From Sphingomonadales bacterium UBA2369 (GTDB taxonomy: Bacteria; Pseudomonadota; Alphaproteobacteria; Sphingomonadales; Sphingomonadaceae): a DNA stretch of 64,000 nucleotides. Below the pieces are notes generated by a model, which saw nothing but the letters and a program-made list of their open reading frames with translations, had not been told where the DNA came from and did not search any database. Numbering within the stretch: position 1 is the stretch's first letter; every line of letters starts with the position of its first letter. The stretch is taken from assembly GCA_002344055.1 (NCBI GenBank), contig DDTH01000006.1:679069-743068 (forward strand), in the 5' to 3' direction. This document shows positions 51,196 to 60,897 of the stretch, piece by piece. A program made the translations under genes and the position numbers.

Positions 51196-51807
51196 ATGAT
51201 GCCGCTGCCCTCTTTCCTGATGTTCGACGATTTCGTCGCCAATCCGCACGAGCTGCGGCGGCAGGCACTTGGCCTCGGCTATTCTGGCGCGGGCAAGGCG
51301 GGCAATTATCCCGGCATCACCTCCGATCGCGCGCTGCCCATCGCCGGGCTGGACGACTTCGTCAGCAAGGCGATCGGCGAGCCCGTTCGCGCCGCGCCCG
51401 GCACCTTGCACGGCCATTGCCGCCTCACGCTGAAGCGCGACAAGGGGCTTTCCGGCGTCCACATCGATCCCGCTTTCTATTCGGGCATCCTCTATCTCAG
51501 CCTGCCCGAACATGCCGCAGGCGGCACGGATTTCTTCCGCCACCGCCGCACCGGGCTGGACCGCATCCCCGGCACGCCCGACGCCCTGCTCGCCGGCAAT
51601 TATGCGGCGATCGACGATGCGGTCGCTGACGTGGTCAACAAGGATACGCTCAGGCCCGCCGCGTGGGAGCGCAGCTTCACCGCGCCGATGCGCTTCAACC
51701 GCCTGATCCTCTTCTCGCCCTGGCTGTTCCACAACAGCCGCCCCGGCTTTGGCGACGGTCCCGAGACCGGCCGCCTCGCCTATCTCATGTTCTTCGCGCG
51801 GGCCTGA
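51196..51807 (+). CDS. DUF6445-type protein, possible Fe(II)/2-oxoglutarate-like fold
   Basis: A 203-residue protein from ATG 51196 (51199 also possible). LMFDDFVANPHELRRQAL, SGVHIDPAFYSGILYLS and LILFSPWLFHNSRPGFG give an H-x-D ... H ... R order like 2-oxoglutarate oxygenases, and the whole resembles DUF6445 proteins seen near tryptophan halogenases and TonB receptors. Here it is joined to ung by TGATG, so the two are co-translated. Substrate unknown. Confidence 0.65.
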   Translation: MMPLPSFLMFDDFVANPHELRRQALGLGYSGAGKAGNYPGITSDRALPIAGLDDFVSKAIGEPVRAAPGTLHGHCRLTLKRDKGLSGVHIDPAFYSGILYLSLPEHAAGGTDFFRHRRTGLDRIPGTPDALLAGNYAAIDDAVADVVNKDTLRPAAWERSFTAPMRFNRLILFSPWLFHNSRPGFGDGPETGRLAYLMFFARA

Positions 51808-52493
51808 TGGGCGAGATCAAGCTGCATCCGAGCTGGCTGGAGAAGCTGCGCGGCGAGTTCGACCGCGACCATATGCAGTCGCTGCGTACCTTTCTCGCGG
51901 AGGAGCGGGCGGCCGGGAAGCGCATCTTTCCCGCTCCCTCCAACTGGTTTGCCGCGCTCGACCTGACGCCATTGCCCGAGGTGCGCGTCGTGATCCTGGG
52001 CCAGGATCCCTATCATGGCGAAGGGCAGGCGCACGGCCTTGCTTTCTCTGTCCAACCGGGCGTCCGCACGCCGCCCAGCCTCGCCAACATCTACAAGGAG
52101 CTGGCGGCCGATCTCGGCATCCCGCCCGCGCGCCACGGTCATCTCGACCATTGGGCGCGGCAGGGCGTGCTGCTGCTGAACACCGCGCTGACGGTGGAGA
52201 TGGGCCGCGCCGCCTCACATCGCGGCCGGGGCTGGGAGTTGTTCACCGACGCCGTCATCGCCCAGGTCAACGCCAGGTCCGAACCGGTCGTCTTCATGCT
52301 CTGGGGCAGCGACGCGCGGAAGAAGGCCTCGTCCATCGACCGCGAGCGCCATCTGGTCCTGCAGGCCCCGCACCCCTCGCCGCTCTCCGCGCACAGCGGC
52401 TTTTTCGGCTGCCGCCATTTCTCCAGGGCCAATGACTTTCTGCGCGAGCGCGGGATGAAGCCGGTCGACTGGGCGTTGCCGGAAGGCGCCTGA
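51807..52493 (+). CDS. ung: Uracil-DNA glycosylase, family 1
   Basis: A 228-residue enzyme that removes uracil from DNA. VVILGQDPYHGEGQAHGLAF holds the water-activating Asp, SLANIYKEL and LLLNTALTVE shape the pocket, and APHPSPLSAHSGFFG is the His-containing DNA-intercalating loop. Usual length. The window also encodes a UdgX-type protein, so the cell has two uracil-recognising proteins. Confidence 0.96.
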   Translation: MGEIKLHPSWLEKLRGEFDRDHMQSLRTFLAEERAAGKRIFPAPSNWFAALDLTPLPEVRVVILGQDPYHGEGQAHGLAFSVQPGVRTPPSLANIYKELAADLGIPPARHGHLDHWARQGVLLLNTALTVEMGRAASHRGRGWELFTDAVIAQVNARSEPVVFMLWGSDARKKASSIDRERHLVLQAPHPSPLSAHSGFFGCRHFSRANDFLRERGMKPVDWALPEGA

Positions 52494-52524
52494 CACCCCT
52501 TTTACGGGTTCCGGCCACCCCAAC

Positions 52525-52553
52525 TTGAGGCCATGCCGAATGCGCGCTAGCTT
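52525..52553 (+). promoter_or_regulatory. Candidate promoter of the DUF2569 gene
   Basis: TTGAGG (52525-52530) and TAGCTT (52548-52553) are 17 bases apart, 52 bases before the ATG. Weak match by eye. Confidence 0.25.
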
Positions 52554-52604
52554 CCCGCATGCGAAGCGCGGGGGGCGCCGCAAATCAACATTGGGGGATG
52601 TCAA

Positions 52605-53093
52605 ATGGCGGATGGTTATGGCGAATATGAAGGCGTCGGCGGCTGGCTCGCTTTCTTTCTGGTGACTTTGGGCGTGATTACGCCGGCCCTGCTGATCTTC
52701 ACGACGGTTCGCGATTTCTCCGATCCGCTGCTGGCACTCGCTTATGGCGAGACGCTGGGCACGCTGAAGATCGCCATCTGGGGCATCACCATCGGCACCT
52801 GCCTGATCGGCTGGTTCGCCGTCTACCGGATGCTGCGCGTGTTCAACTGGACCAGCGTTATCATCACGATCGCCTCGCTCTGGACGATCGCTTTGCTCAA
52901 CACCTTCGTCGGCGCCTGGCTGATCGCGACTATCGCCGGCCTGCCGCTCGGCGAGTTCCTCAAGGAGTTGAATTTCGAGCTGGTCCGGCCCTTCATCTAT
53001 GCCGGCATCTGGACCGCATACCTGCTGATCAGCCGGCGGGTGGACAACACCTATCGCCGCTATCCCGCGGAGGAAGAGCCTTCCGCCGCTTGA
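52605..53093 (+). CDS. DUF2569-like membrane protein
   Basis: A 162-residue protein with four hydrophobic helices. The start GVGGWLAFFLVTLGVITPAL and the end IYAGIWTAYLLISRRVDNTY match the DUF2569 pattern. Inner membrane, function unknown. It lies just upstream of the TPP riboswitch, reading the same way. Confidence 0.72.
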   Translation: MADGYGEYEGVGGWLAFFLVTLGVITPALLIFTTVRDFSDPLLALAYGETLGTLKIAIWGITIGTCLIGWFAVYRMLRVFNWTSVIITIASLWTIALLNTFVGAWLIATIAGLPLGEFLKELNFELVRPFIYAGIWTAYLLISRRVDNTYRRYPAEEEPSAA

Positions 53094-53123
53094 GCCTGCC
53101 ATCTGATCGGCCTAGGGTCGGCG

Positions 53124-53214
53124 CTTCCCCGGGGGAGCGCCGATCCGCGCTTGAGAGGGAGCGAGGACGCTCCGACCCGCTGAACCTGATCCGGCTGACA
53201 CCGGCGTAGGGAGG
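53124..53214 (+). promoter_or_regulatory. TPP riboswitch (THI element)
   Basis: The conserved TPP-sensing core is present: GGAGCGCC and CTTGAGA on the pyrimidine-sensing side, then CTGAACCTGATCCGG and ACACCGGCGTAGGGAGG. Closing stem CTTCCC (53124-53129) pairs with GGGAGG (53209-53214). It lies 48 bases before the thiC start, and AGGAG near 53250 could be sequestered when thiamine diphosphate binds, so thiC translation should fall at high TPP. Confidence 0.93.
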
Positions 53215-53261
53215 GAGAGGCGGCTTCACCCGTACTCCCTCCAGTGGAGAGGAGCATCAAT

Positions 53262-55193
<1,932 letters not shown>

Positions 55194-55196
55194 ACG

Positions 55197-55640
55197 GTGA
55201 CGGAAAAGGCCACCCTCGCCGGACAACCAGGTAAGCGGGAGCAGCTCACCAAGTTTGCCTGCCTCGATTGCCGCCGCGTGTTCAAGCGGCCGGTCGCGCA
55301 CACCGGCAAACGCAACTGGCCGCGTCCCGTCGAGGTTCGGCGTTGCCCGTCCTGCCGGGGCGACGCCTATCTGATGAGCAGCGATTTCAAGGCGCCGCCG
55401 CGCGACGACCTGAAGCGCTGGGAGGTCGTCTCCTATCTGGTACGCTCCGGTATGCCCTATTTCCGGATTTACGAACCCGTCCCGCTGGCTGTCGTGCACG
55501 GCCATCCCAAGGCGCGGCCGAAGGGGGTGACCGCTGCATTGCGGGAGGCCGGTCCCTATCCCGAGACCATGGCCGAGGCGATTGCGTTCGCCGCGCGCTA
55601 TCGCAGCCAGGCACAGCCGATCGTCTGGTCCGATGACTGA
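55197..55640 (+). CDS. Zinc-ribbon hypothetical protein
   Basis: A 147-residue protein, GTG start three bases after thiC. KFACLDCRRVFKRP and EVRRCPSCRGDAYL make a four-cysteine zinc ribbon in the first half; the second half (KRWEVVSYLVRSGMPYFRIY) is predicted to be alpha/beta. No family assigned. Its location suggests co-transcription with thiC but a thiamine role is not supported. Confidence 0.62.
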   Translation: MTEKATLAGQPGKREQLTKFACLDCRRVFKRPVAHTGKRNWPRPVEVRRCPSCRGDAYLMSSDFKAPPRDDLKRWEVVSYLVRSGMPYFRIYEPVPLAVVHGHPKARPKGVTAALREAGPYPETMAEAIAFAARYRSQAQPIVWSDD

Positions 55641-55833
55641 TCATGCCGGCACAACAAAGGTGTTTTGAGGCGGACTTCTATTTCTATCGGTACAAACGAG
55701 ACGCAGTCTAACAGCATTTTGCAAATAGCTGGGGGACCGGGTGCAGCCTCACGGACGCTATTTCGTCTAACGCAGGTCAGCTTTGCGCTGGAACCAGAAC
55801 CGGCTCAATGTGTCAAAGAAATCTGCTTTCTTT

Positions 55834-55854
55834 AACATATTCTCCTGATATGTT
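55834..55854. promoter_or_regulatory. Palindromic operator candidate 1 upstream of fic
   Basis: AACATAT-TCTCCTG-ATATGTT is a perfect 7-7-7 inverted repeat 36 bases before the Fic start, in an AT-richer gap, overlapping a weak -10-like TAACAT. The Fic protein ends in a winged helix, so autoregulation is plausible. Confidence 0.5.
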
Positions 55855-55867
55855 CGATCCGTCGAAC
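55852..55867. promoter_or_regulatory. Palindromic operator candidate 2 upstream of fic
   Basis: GTTCGA-TCCG-TCGAAC is a perfect 6-4-6 inverted repeat sharing three bases with the first palindrome. It is not a LexA box (direct repeats would be needed). Confidence 0.45.
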
Positions 55868-55889
55868 AAAGCGAACAGGATCGGGCGAC

Positions 55890-56993
55890 ATGTTAAAGCC
55901 GACCTATGACGTTCCGCCGCTCCCGCCCCCCGGTGCTGCCGAAACCATCGCCGTGCTCCGCGAGGCCGCGCAGGCACACCGCTTTCTGGCGGAACTGAAG
56001 GGCCGGGCGGCCGCCATTCCGAATCAGGGCATCCTGATCGACACGCTTTCGTTGCAGGAAGCCAAGGCCAGCTCGGAAATCGAGAATATCGTCACCACCC
56101 AGGATGAGCTGTTCCAGACCAGCCTGTTCCCGGACCGCGCCGGTTCGCCCGCCGCGAAGGAGGTGGCGCGCTATGTCGAGGCGCTCAAATGCGGCTTCGA
56201 GGGCCTTCGCGAGCGGCAGCGGCTGATCACCGCCAACGGCATCATCGACATGTTCCGCATTCTGAAGCGGACACAGGAGGGCTTTCGCACAACCCCTGGC
56301 ACGGTCCTGCGCAATCAGGAAACCGGCGAGGATGTCTACGTTCCTCCTCAGACAGGAGACGAAGTGCTCGCGCACATGAATGCGCTCGAGCGCTACATCA
56401 ATGGCGCTGGTAACGAACTCGATCCGCTCGTCCGCATGGCTATCATTCACCACCAGTTCGAGAGCATTCACCCGTTCAGCGACGGCAACGGCCGCATCGG
56501 CCGCATTGTCAACGTTCTGTATCTAACGCAGCAGGGCCTCCTCGAAATTCCGATCCTTTACCTCAGCCGCTACATCACCAATCGCAAGGCGGATTATTAC
56601 CGGCTGCTGCAGTCGGTTCGCGACACTGGTGAATGGGAACCGTGGCTGCTCTACATGTTGCGAGCGGTCGGTGAGACTGCCGTTGGCACGCTCAAGCTGA
56701 TCGAACAGATTAGGCTATTAATGGCGGACTATAAGGACCGGCTGCGCAGCGAACACAGTCGAATCTACTCACAGGATCTACTCAACAATCTGTTCCGACA
56801 CCCCTACACCCGCATAGAGTTTGTGCAGAACGAGATCGGCGTTACCCGCCAGACGGCCGCGCGCTATCTCGATCAGCTCGCCGCGAGCGGCCTGCTGGTC
56901 AAGCATCCGGAAGGCCGCAACAACTACTACATCAACCGGCCACTGGCGGATCTTCTTACCCGCGGGGAACAACTGGATCGCGAACAACGCTAG
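55890..56993 (+). CDS. Fic family protein (AMP-transferase) with winged-helix tail
   Basis: A 367-residue protein. The Fic core motif HPFSDGNGRIGR (194-205) is complete, with the catalytic His. The inhibitory motif SSEIEN (61-66, S/T-xxx-E-N) lies before the core, marking a class II, self-inhibited Fic. RQTAARYLDQLAASGLL near 330 is the recognition region of a winged helix. It would transfer AMP from ATP to Ser/Thr/Tyr of a target. No antitoxin gene is adjacent. Base and codon use look less GC-rich than the neighbours, hinting at transfer. Confidence 0.92.
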   Translation: MLKPTYDVPPLPPPGAAETIAVLREAAQAHRFLAELKGRAAAIPNQGILIDTLSLQEAKASSEIENIVTTQDELFQTSLFPDRAGSPAAKEVARYVEALKCGFEGLRERQRLITANGIIDMFRILKRTQEGFRTTPGTVLRNQETGEDVYVPPQTGDEVLAHMNALERYINGAGNELDPLVRMAIIHHQFESIHPFSDGNGRIGRIVNVLYLTQQGLLEIPILYLSRYITNRKADYYRLLQSVRDTGEWEPWLLYMLRAVGETAVGTLKLIEQIRLLMADYKDRLRSEHSRIYSQDLLNNLFRHPYTRIEFVQNEIGVTRQTAARYLDQLAASGLLVKHPEGRNNYYINRPLADLLTRGEQLDREQR

Positions 56994-57443
56994 GTGACAC
57001 AATCCCTCGCCCACATCGCCCTCCTCGTCCGCGACTATGACGAGGCGATCGCCTGGTTCGCGGAGAAGCTCGGCTTCACCCTCGTCGCCGACGATCCGCT
57101 GGGCGAAGGCAAACACGGAGCGGCCTCAGCCGAAGGTGGCTCGGAGGTCGCGACCAGCAAAAGATGGGTCCTCGTCGCCCCGCCCGGTACCGGCGAACAC
57201 GCCGCCACCCTCCTCCTCGCCCGCGCCTCCACGCCGGAGCAGGAAGCCTTCATAGGCAATCAGGCCGGCGGGCGCGTCTTCCTGTTCCTGCGCACCGACG
57301 ATTTCGACCGCGACTATGCCGCCTATCGCGCCCGCGGCGTGACGTTCGTCCGAGAACCCGTCACCCACGCCTACGGCACGGTCGCCGTGTTCGAAGACCT
57401 CTACGGCAATCTCTGGGACCTGATCGGCCCCTCCACCCGCTGA
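56994..57443 (+). CDS. VOC (glyoxalase/bleomycin-resistance) family protein
   Basis: A 149-residue protein starting at GTG immediately after the fic stop. LAHIALLVRDYDEAIAWFAEKL and GVTFVREP / VAVFEDLYGNLWDLIGP are paired beta-alpha-beta-beta-beta modules with His8 and Glu/Asp positions for a metal. GRVFLFLRTDDFDRDYAAY fills the middle. Enzyme activity unknown; often lactoylglutathione-lyase-like. Confidence 0.85.
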   Translation: MTQSLAHIALLVRDYDEAIAWFAEKLGFTLVADDPLGEGKHGAASAEGGSEVATSKRWVLVAPPGTGEHAATLLLARASTPEQEAFIGNQAGGRVFLFLRTDDFDRDYAAYRARGVTFVREPVTHAYGTVAVFEDLYGNLWDLIGPSTR

Positions 57444-57452
57444 TCCCCGCCG

Positions 57453-57470
57453 CTCACCCCCGCATCATCC
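57453..57470. repeat. 18-base direct repeat, copy 1
   Basis: CTCACCCCCGCATCATCC occurs here, across the end of the SFPD-repeat gene, and again at 58659-58676. Exact match over 18 bases, 1.2 kb apart, beside different genes. Confidence 0.5.
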
Positions 57471-57753
57471 AGCGCAGCAGCGCCCAGCCCGGATCGCCGC
57501 GCCCGGCGCCGCGCACGCCGGGGAAGGAGGTCACAAACTTGACGGTGAAATCGGGGAACGACTCCACCCACTGGATTTTGAAGTCCGGGAAGGAGGTGAC
57601 GTACTGCCATCTGCCGGGCCGGTCCGGGAAGGAGGTGACCAGTTGGACGTGCAGGTCCGCGAAGCTCTCTACCACCTTCACCTTATAGTCCGGAAACGAG
57701 GTCACCACCTGGATCTTCCCGTAAATCCGCGCGAGCTCGGCCTGGTCGATCAT
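57454..57753 (-). CDS. Protein of SFPD-type tandem repeats
   Basis: A 99-residue protein made largely of six repeats of about 11-13 residues: VVTSFPDYKVK, VVESFADLHVQ, LVTSFPDRPG, YVTSFPDFKIQ, WVESFPDFTVK and FVTSFPGVRG. The alternating hydrophobic pattern suggests beta strands with S-F-P-D turns, so a small beta-solenoid or roll. I recall similar short proteins in other bacteria without a known function. Start ATG 57753 was chosen; 57786 is possible. No signal peptide. Confidence 0.62.
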   Translation of the reverse strand: MIDQAELARIYGKIQVVTSFPDYKVKVVESFADLHVQLVTSFPDRPGRWQYVTSFPDFKIQWVESFPDFTVKFVTSFPGVRGAGRGDPGWALLRWMMRG

Positions 57754-57868
57754 CCGGACATCCTCCCCATCCCGGTCTCGCGGCAATCATACGCCGCTTC
57801 CCGTCCATCGCGAAATGGCGGCGCCGTCCCGCTTGACCCATCCCGGCCGGCTGCGCCAACCTGGCGCC

Positions 57869-58081
57869 ATGAGCGACGAGAAAGTCAAAGGCCCGGCCTC
57901 CTATTTCCCCTCGATCGAGAAGAAATATGGCCGGCCCATCGCCGAGTGGAAGGCGCTGCTCCGCGCCCGGCCGCCAGCAAAGCATATGGAATATGTCGCC
58001 TGGCTGAAGGCGGAGCACGGCATGGGCCACGGCCACGCCAACGCGTTGGTCGCCCACATGCTGGCCGAAGACAAAGGCTGA
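57869..58081 (+). CDS. DUF4287-type small protein
   Basis: A 70-residue protein from ATG 57869. SYFPSIEKKYGRPIAEWKAL and HMEYVAWLKAEHGMGHGHAN match the DUF4287 domain, a small helical module that in longer proteins precedes DUF5655. Cytoplasmic, function unknown. Confidence 0.78.
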   Translation: MSDEKVKGPASYFPSIEKKYGRPIAEWKALLRARPPAKHMEYVAWLKAEHGMGHGHANALVAHMLAEDKG

Positions 58082-58090
58082 GGCTGAACT

Positions 58091-58663
58091 CTAGTCCCCG
58101 TTGCCGCCGCGCGGATTGGCCGCGCGCCACTCCGCCGGATGCTGGTGCGCGCCCTGCCAGACGCCGCGCCGCGCCGCCCGCGCCGCCTCCATCTCGCGCG
58201 TCGGCTCGGCGAAGCGCGGGTCGCGCGCGCCGAGCGCCAGCCCTTCCGCCGCCATCGCCGCGCCGATATCGCCCGCTTCCGTCCGGCAATGGGCCAGGCT
58301 GCGGCCATAGCGGTCGGTGGCGTGCCGCTCGCACACCAGGCCCGGCGTGCGCACCAGCCGCTCCAGCGCCGCCCGCGCCGCCTCGCCGCAGGGCCAGGGC
58401 CGGCCGTCCGCCCCGGTACAGTTCTGCCGCAGTTCCGGCGCATCGATTCCGGCGATGCGGATTTCCGTCTCGCCCATGCGCAGGGAATCGCCGTCCATCA
58501 CCCGCACCGCCGCGCCGTCCGCCGCCCTTATCGTGTCTGCTTCGCGCTGCTGCCGCTCGAAATGCCACCAAAGGGCTAAAGCCGCCGCGACGACCAGCAG
58601 CGATCCGATCCGCCGCACCATCCGGCCCGGCATGCGCCGCCAGAACCTGCTCGACCCTCTCAC
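58091..58663 (-). CDS. Thermonuclease (SNase) family protein
   Basis: A 190-residue protein with an N-terminal signal/anchor helix (about 17-35). VRVMDGDSLRMGETEIRIAGIDAPE holds the calcium-binding Asp and catalytic Arg; ERHATDRYGRSLAHC has the second Arg region. The fold is that of staphylococcal nuclease, probably periplasmic and acting on DNA or RNA. Copy 2 of the 18-base repeat lies at its 5' end. Confidence 0.85.
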   Translation of the reverse strand: MRGSSRFWRRMPGRMVRRIGSLLVVAAALALWWHFERQQREADTIRAADGAAVRVMDGDSLRMGETEIRIAGIDAPELRQNCTGADGRPWPCGEAARAALERLVRTPGLVCERHATDRYGRSLAHCRTEAGDIGAAMAAEGLALGARDPRFAEPTREMEAARAARRGVWQGAHQHPAEWRAANPRGGNGD

Positions 58664-58676
58664 CCCCGCATCATCC
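58659..58676. repeat. 18-base direct repeat, copy 2
   Basis: Exact second copy of CTCACCCCCGCATCATCC (57453-57470), here overlapping the start of the SNase gene. Confidence 0.5.
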
Positions 58677-58693
58677 CCGCGAGCGGCGCCGCG

Positions 58694-59335
58694 CTATCGG
58701 CCATCCGGCCCGCGTCCCAGCCGCCGGTCCACCGCCACCAGCAGGGTCCCGATCGCTCCGCAGGCCGCCAGCAGCAGCACGATATTGCCGGCGAACAGCA
58801 TTGCCGGCAGGCTCGCCGGATCGAGGAACCAGTAAGCGTACCAGCCCTCCATCGCGCCGCGCGCCATGCCGTAGAGAAAATAGAGTCCCGGCAGCGGCAG
58901 CGCCCACCAGGCGTCCCGCCATTGCAGCCTGCCATGCCCCGCCAGCGCCCAGGCCAGCAGGAAGAGCAGGGGACTCGCATCGTGGAGCAGGTGATCGGCC
59001 CCCGCCTGCGCGCCCGTCGGGTTCCACACGTGCCGCAGTGCCAGCGAATAGACGATGCCGACCAGAGCGATCGCCGCCGCCGCCGCCAGCCGCACGCGCG
59101 GCGCCGCGATCCGCGACGCGGGCCGCAGCGCCATCCCCGTCGCCACGATCGCCACGGCCAGATTGGTCACGATCGTGAAATAGCCGAGGAACCGCCAGGC
59201 TGCAGCAAACGCGCTCTGTCCCTGCTCCGCGAACGATCCGGCCAGCAGCCAATATTGCAGCGCCAGTCCGCTCCACGCCGCCAGCGCCGCGATCCCCGCG
59301 CTCAGTCTCGCCGCTTTGCCCCGCGCCGTTCCCAT
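58694..59335 (-). CDS. Pr6Pr family membrane protein
   Basis: A 213-residue protein with six hydrophobic helices. WRFLGYFTIVTNLAVAIVAT, LRHVWNPTGAQAGADHLLHD and PGLYFLYGMARGAMEGWYAYWFLDP match the Pr6Pr (six-transmembrane) family. Conserved His and Asp residues in loops could bind a ligand or metal; function unknown. Confidence 0.82.
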   Translation of the reverse strand: MGTARGKAARLSAGIAALAAWSGLALQYWLLAGSFAEQGQSAFAAAWRFLGYFTIVTNLAVAIVATGMALRPASRIAAPRVRLAAAAAIALVGIVYSLALRHVWNPTGAQAGADHLLHDASPLLFLLAWALAGHGRLQWRDAWWALPLPGLYFLYGMARGAMEGWYAYWFLDPASLPAMLFAGNIVLLLAACGAIGTLLVAVDRRLGRGPDGR

Positions 59336-59377
59336 ACGGCTTCATCGCCCGCCATCACCGGACTGGCAAGGCGCGCT

Positions 59378-59680
59378 TCACCGCTTGCGAACGAACTCCG
59401 CGCGCAGCACCAGCCCCTTGATGCCGGGATATTTGCAGTCGATCTCCTGCACGTCGCCGGTGAGGCGGATAGAGGGAATGACGGTGCCGCGCTTCAGCGT
59501 CTGGCCCGCGCCCTTCACCTCCAGATCCTTGATTAAGGTAACCTGATCGCCATCGGCCAGCACATTGCCGACCGCGTCGCGCACCTCGATCCGGCCGGCG
59601 GCTGCCCGGCGTTCGGCCAGCTCGTCCGCCGGCAGCCATTCGCCGCTTTCCTCGTCATACAGATAATCGTCGCTGCTCAT
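59378..59680 (-). CDS. PhnA-domain protein lacking the zinc ribbon
   Basis: A 100-residue protein whose last 70 residues (VRDAVGNVLADGDQVTLIKD, KRGTVIPSIRLTG, IDCKYPGIKGLVLRAEFV) match the C-terminal domain of PhnA/YjdM. The usual N-terminal zinc ribbon with four cysteines is replaced by an acidic stretch (YLYDEESGEWLPADEL) without cysteines. Despite the name, no phosphonate role is established. Confidence 0.82.
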   Translation of the reverse strand: MSSDDYLYDEESGEWLPADELAERRAAAGRIEVRDAVGNVLADGDQVTLIKDLEVKGAGQTLKRGTVIPSIRLTGDVQEIDCKYPGIKGLVLRAEFVRKR

Positions 59681-59700
59681 CGTTCCCGCCGCCCGTAGCG

Positions 59701-59817
59701 CTACCTCTGCTTGATTTCCGCCACCGATCCGCGCGGCGGCGCGGCGGCGATCGTCTTGGGCTTCTCCTTCTTCGGCTTGCGCGCTTCCTTGGTCTTCTTC
59801 TGTTGACCCTTGGCCAT
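59701..59817 (-). CDS. Very small basic protein
   Basis: A 38-residue Lys/Pro-rich protein (MAKGQQKKTKEARKPKKEKP at the start). AGGAGG lies seven bases before the ATG, an ideal ribosome site, which supports expression. Similar tiny basic proteins recur in sphingomonads. Possibly nucleic-acid or ribosome associated. Confidence 0.6.
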   Translation of the reverse strand: MAKGQQKKTKEARKPKKEKPKTIAAAPPRGSVAEIKQR

Positions 59818-60013
59818 GAGGCTACCTCCTGTGTCGTTTACGCTGATGCCCGGCTCGGGCCTTGCTCTTAACGCCGCCCGACGCTTTCGGGCACCATGCA
59901 ATCCCCGCGAAAGCGCCACACGACGATAGGCCCCGAATGGACCCAATTCGCCTTGTCCGCCGCCACCCGATATGATCTCCTCGCCGCAGGGTTCGACCAA
60001 GGGGGATCGTACC

Positions 60014-60811
60014 ATGTCCATCCGGCTGCTTGCCACCGCCATCCTGCTTTCGCTGACCGCCGCCTGCACCCATTGGCGCAATGTCCCGCTCACCGGCCGC
60101 GATCATCCGTCCGGCTGGGCCGACCAGATCAGGAGCGCCGCGGCAGAAGCCTTCCCCTACGCGCAGATGTCGACCAACGCCTATATGGACCGCGACCGCT
60201 ACGATCTCGGTCCCGAATATTCGAACCCGCACAATGAGCCGAACGATGGGATCGGCTATGCCTATTCGGTCTTCGAGCGGCGCGAGGCCGGGCGGCTGGC
60301 GGAGGTGATCATCGCCTTTCGCGGCACCGAGGGCTTTTTCAGCCGCGATATGCTGCGCGGCAATCTGCTCGCCCAGCAGAATCCCCGCGGTCTGGCCACT
60401 TACGATCGCATCCGGGCGGCGACCGATCCGGCGATCCCGGTCAATGTGACCGGCCACTCGCTCGGCGGCGGCATCGCCACCTATGTCTCGGTCCGCCGGC
60501 CGAACGTGCGCAGCTACATCTTCAACGCTTCGCCCCGCTTCAGCGCCAACGGCCCCATTCCGAACAATCGCCGCCTGTCGATCGTCGAGCGCGGCGAGAT
60601 TCTGAAGATCCTGCGCCTTCCGGGCCGGGAAGCGCCGCAAACCTATATCTCGATCAACTGCACCCGGGGCTTCGATCCGGTCGGCCAGCACAGCATCCGC
60701 CCGCTGGCGGATTGCCTGACCCGGATCGCCGCCTGGCAAAGCGCGCATGGGCGGCTCGCGCTGGTCCGCAATCCGTCCATTACCTGGCCCGCCGGCCTGC
60801 CGCGCGATTGA
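60014..60811 (+). CDS. Lipase-like lipoprotein (alpha/beta hydrolase)
   Basis: A 265-residue lipoprotein with signal MSIRLLATAILLSLTAAC (lipobox Cys18). AEVIIAFRGTEGF resembles the oxyanion strand of class 3 lipases and NVTGHSLGGGIATYVS is the nucleophile elbow with Ser. FNASPRF and a late Asp/His (GFDPVGQHSIRP) could complete the triad. Outer membrane or periplasmic esterase/phospholipase. ATG 60014 was chosen for the signal. Confidence 0.78.
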   Translation: MSIRLLATAILLSLTAACTHWRNVPLTGRDHPSGWADQIRSAAAEAFPYAQMSTNAYMDRDRYDLGPEYSNPHNEPNDGIGYAYSVFERREAGRLAEVIIAFRGTEGFFSRDMLRGNLLAQQNPRGLATYDRIRAATDPAIPVNVTGHSLGGGIATYVSVRRPNVRSYIFNASPRFSANGPIPNNRRLSIVERGEILKILRLPGREAPQTYISINCTRGFDPVGQHSIRPLADCLTRIAAWQSAHGRLALVRNPSITWPAGLPRD

Positions 60812-60897
60812 GTCCGGACTCGCATTCGCTCTGGCCGGCCCCGCTCTGCACGCGGTAAAGTGGTCTCGATCGGCTGCCTGGATCTTTTTGACCCGCG

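Noticed and set aside
57520..57720. Regularly spaced GGGAAGGAGGTGAC-like units that could be a CRISPR or minisatellite
   Set aside because: Spacing is 33-39 bases with no conserved palindromic repeat or unique spacers; they encode the SFPD protein repeats on the reverse strand.
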